Assembly: GCA_009693435.1 (NCBI GenBank)
Contig: SHXF01000156.1
Location: 1-7,367, forward strand
DNA: 7,367 bases
Source of the DNA: Betaproteobacteria bacterium
GTDB taxonomy: Bacteria > Pseudomonadota > Gammaproteobacteria > Burkholderiales > SG8-39
Direction of reading: 5' to 3'
Position 1 is the first letter of the stretch, and each line of letters begins with the position of its first letter. Below, piece after piece: positions 7,112 through 7,367 of this stretch. The notes below the pieces were generated by a model. That model was not told the origin of the DNA, did no database searches, and saw only the letters and a program-made list of their open reading frames with translations. The position numbers and the translations under genes are program-made.

Positions 7112-7175
7112 CGGCGGGGAGGGGAGGGAAAATCTGGGGAGGGGTACAGGCGGGGGTCGGGGTATTTGAACGGGA
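7112..7175 (-). promoter_or_regulatory. C-rich, G-poor leader of trxA-rho (rut-like); G-quadruplex motif on the opposite strand
   Basis: By hand count, the minus-strand RNA from 7175 to 7114 has about 35 C and 6 G in 62 bases, with runs such as ACCCCTCCCC and TTTTCCCTCCCCTCCCC. That is the composition Rho prefers for loading. The plus strand (the template) has runs of four, four, three, four and four G at 7116-7144 with loops of 1, 1, 7 and 1, which fits a G-quadruplex. Rho is known to attenuate its own transcription in the rho leader of E. coli; a similar role here is inferred. Confidence 0.5.
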
Positions 7176-7201
7176 ATGATACCAAAAAAATCGGAATGCA
7201 A
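7176..7201 (-). promoter_or_regulatory. Possible trxA promoter
   Basis: TATCAT (7181-7176) is a good -10. A -35-like TTGCAT (7201-7196) lies only 14 bases upstream, shorter than the usual 16-18, with a T7 run between them. A shifted -35 (CCTTGC) would give 16 bases but matches poorly. The position, about 100 bases before the trxA start, fits. Confidence 0.3.
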
Positions 7202-7202
7202 G

Positions 7203-7236
7203 GGAAATCCAGGCACCCGCGCTAGCCTGGATTTCC
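7203..7236. repeat. Perfect 12-bp inverted repeat upstream of trxA
   Basis: GGAAATCCAGGC (7203-7214) is exactly complementary in reverse to 7225-7236, with a 10-base spacer. It lies about 50 bases after the possible upstream stop (7286) and immediately before the possible trxA promoter. On the minus strand a T7 run follows only after 12 unpaired bases, so it is a poor but possible terminator. It could instead be an operator. Confidence 0.7.
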
Positions 7237-7285
7237 ACGGACGGGAATTCCCCTAAGAATTGACCGGGCTCGGCCTCCGGTTGGG

Positions 7286-7366
7286 CTACTCGCCAACGCG
7301 GTTGAACCGTGGGCCGAGTGCAGTGTCTGCAGCCGCCGTTCCCTCGTAATTCGGTTCGGCGAGCGC
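7286..7366 (-). CDS. Possible 3' end of an upstream gene (partial, unidentified)
   Basis: One minus-strand frame is open from the window edge to TAG at 7288-7286 and reads ALAEPNYEGTAAADTALG-PRFNRVGE. I do not recognise it. Support is limited to plausible composition and to the inverted repeat about 50 bases downstream, where a terminator would be expected. A second minus frame is also open here, so this may be noncoding. Confidence 0.3.
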   Translation of the reverse strand, partial: ALAEPNYEGTAAADTALGPRFNRVGE

Positions 7367-7367
7367 C

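Noticed and set aside
6751..7185. Longer, 144-residue thioredoxin starting at 7185
   Set aside because: The extra 36 residues are low-complexity Pro/Arg/Leu from the C-rich leader. The start at 7077 has a good Shine-Dalgarno and the usual thioredoxin N-terminus.

Overview
The window looks like a chromosomal segment of a GC-rich (about 60%) betaproteobacterium. The evidence is the order trxA-rho-rpmE and the sequence character of Rho (for example [20 protein letters not shown]) and of the zinc-binding L31. Every supportable gene lies on the minus strand, so transcription runs from the right edge to the left. I see no tRNA, rRNA, CRISPR array or transposase.

Right part (7367 to 4883): a possible 3' end of an unknown upstream gene, a 12-bp inverted repeat, then trxA behind a strikingly C-rich, G-poor leader, then rho, then rpmE behind its own structured leader and followed by a clean intrinsic terminator. 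This is a conserved housekeeping block. Two features stand out. The conserved Rho N-terminus has no ATG, GTG or TTG start in its frame. The trxA-rho leader has the composition of a Rho-loading site, which suggests autogenous control of Rho.

Middle (4832 to 2853): an ArnT/PMT-like (GT39) membrane glycosyltransferase whose stop codon overlaps by ATGA the start of a wrecked glucose-6-phosphate isomerase gene (pgi). Only about 34 N-terminal and 63 C-terminal residues of Pgi remain. They are joined out of frame, and about 450 codons are missing.

Left part (2852 to 1): a 343-bp stretch with a possible sigma-70 promoter, a six-copy 9-bp tandem repeat and a doubtful 81-codon ORF that overlaps the next gene by ATGA; then an intact FAD-linked D-lactate dehydrogenase/glycolate oxidase-type enzyme; then a TPR-SPINDLY (GT41-like) protein cut off just inside its catalytic domain. 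Beyond its stop, bases 13-95 form a long imperfect palindrome. Two broken genes, a minisatellite and a large palindrome within about 3 kb, next to an intact core block, point to local rearrangement or decay (or an assembly error, which must be excluded). I found no complete new multi-gene system. The most promising points are the internally deleted pgi, the Rho start, the two leaders and the palindrome.
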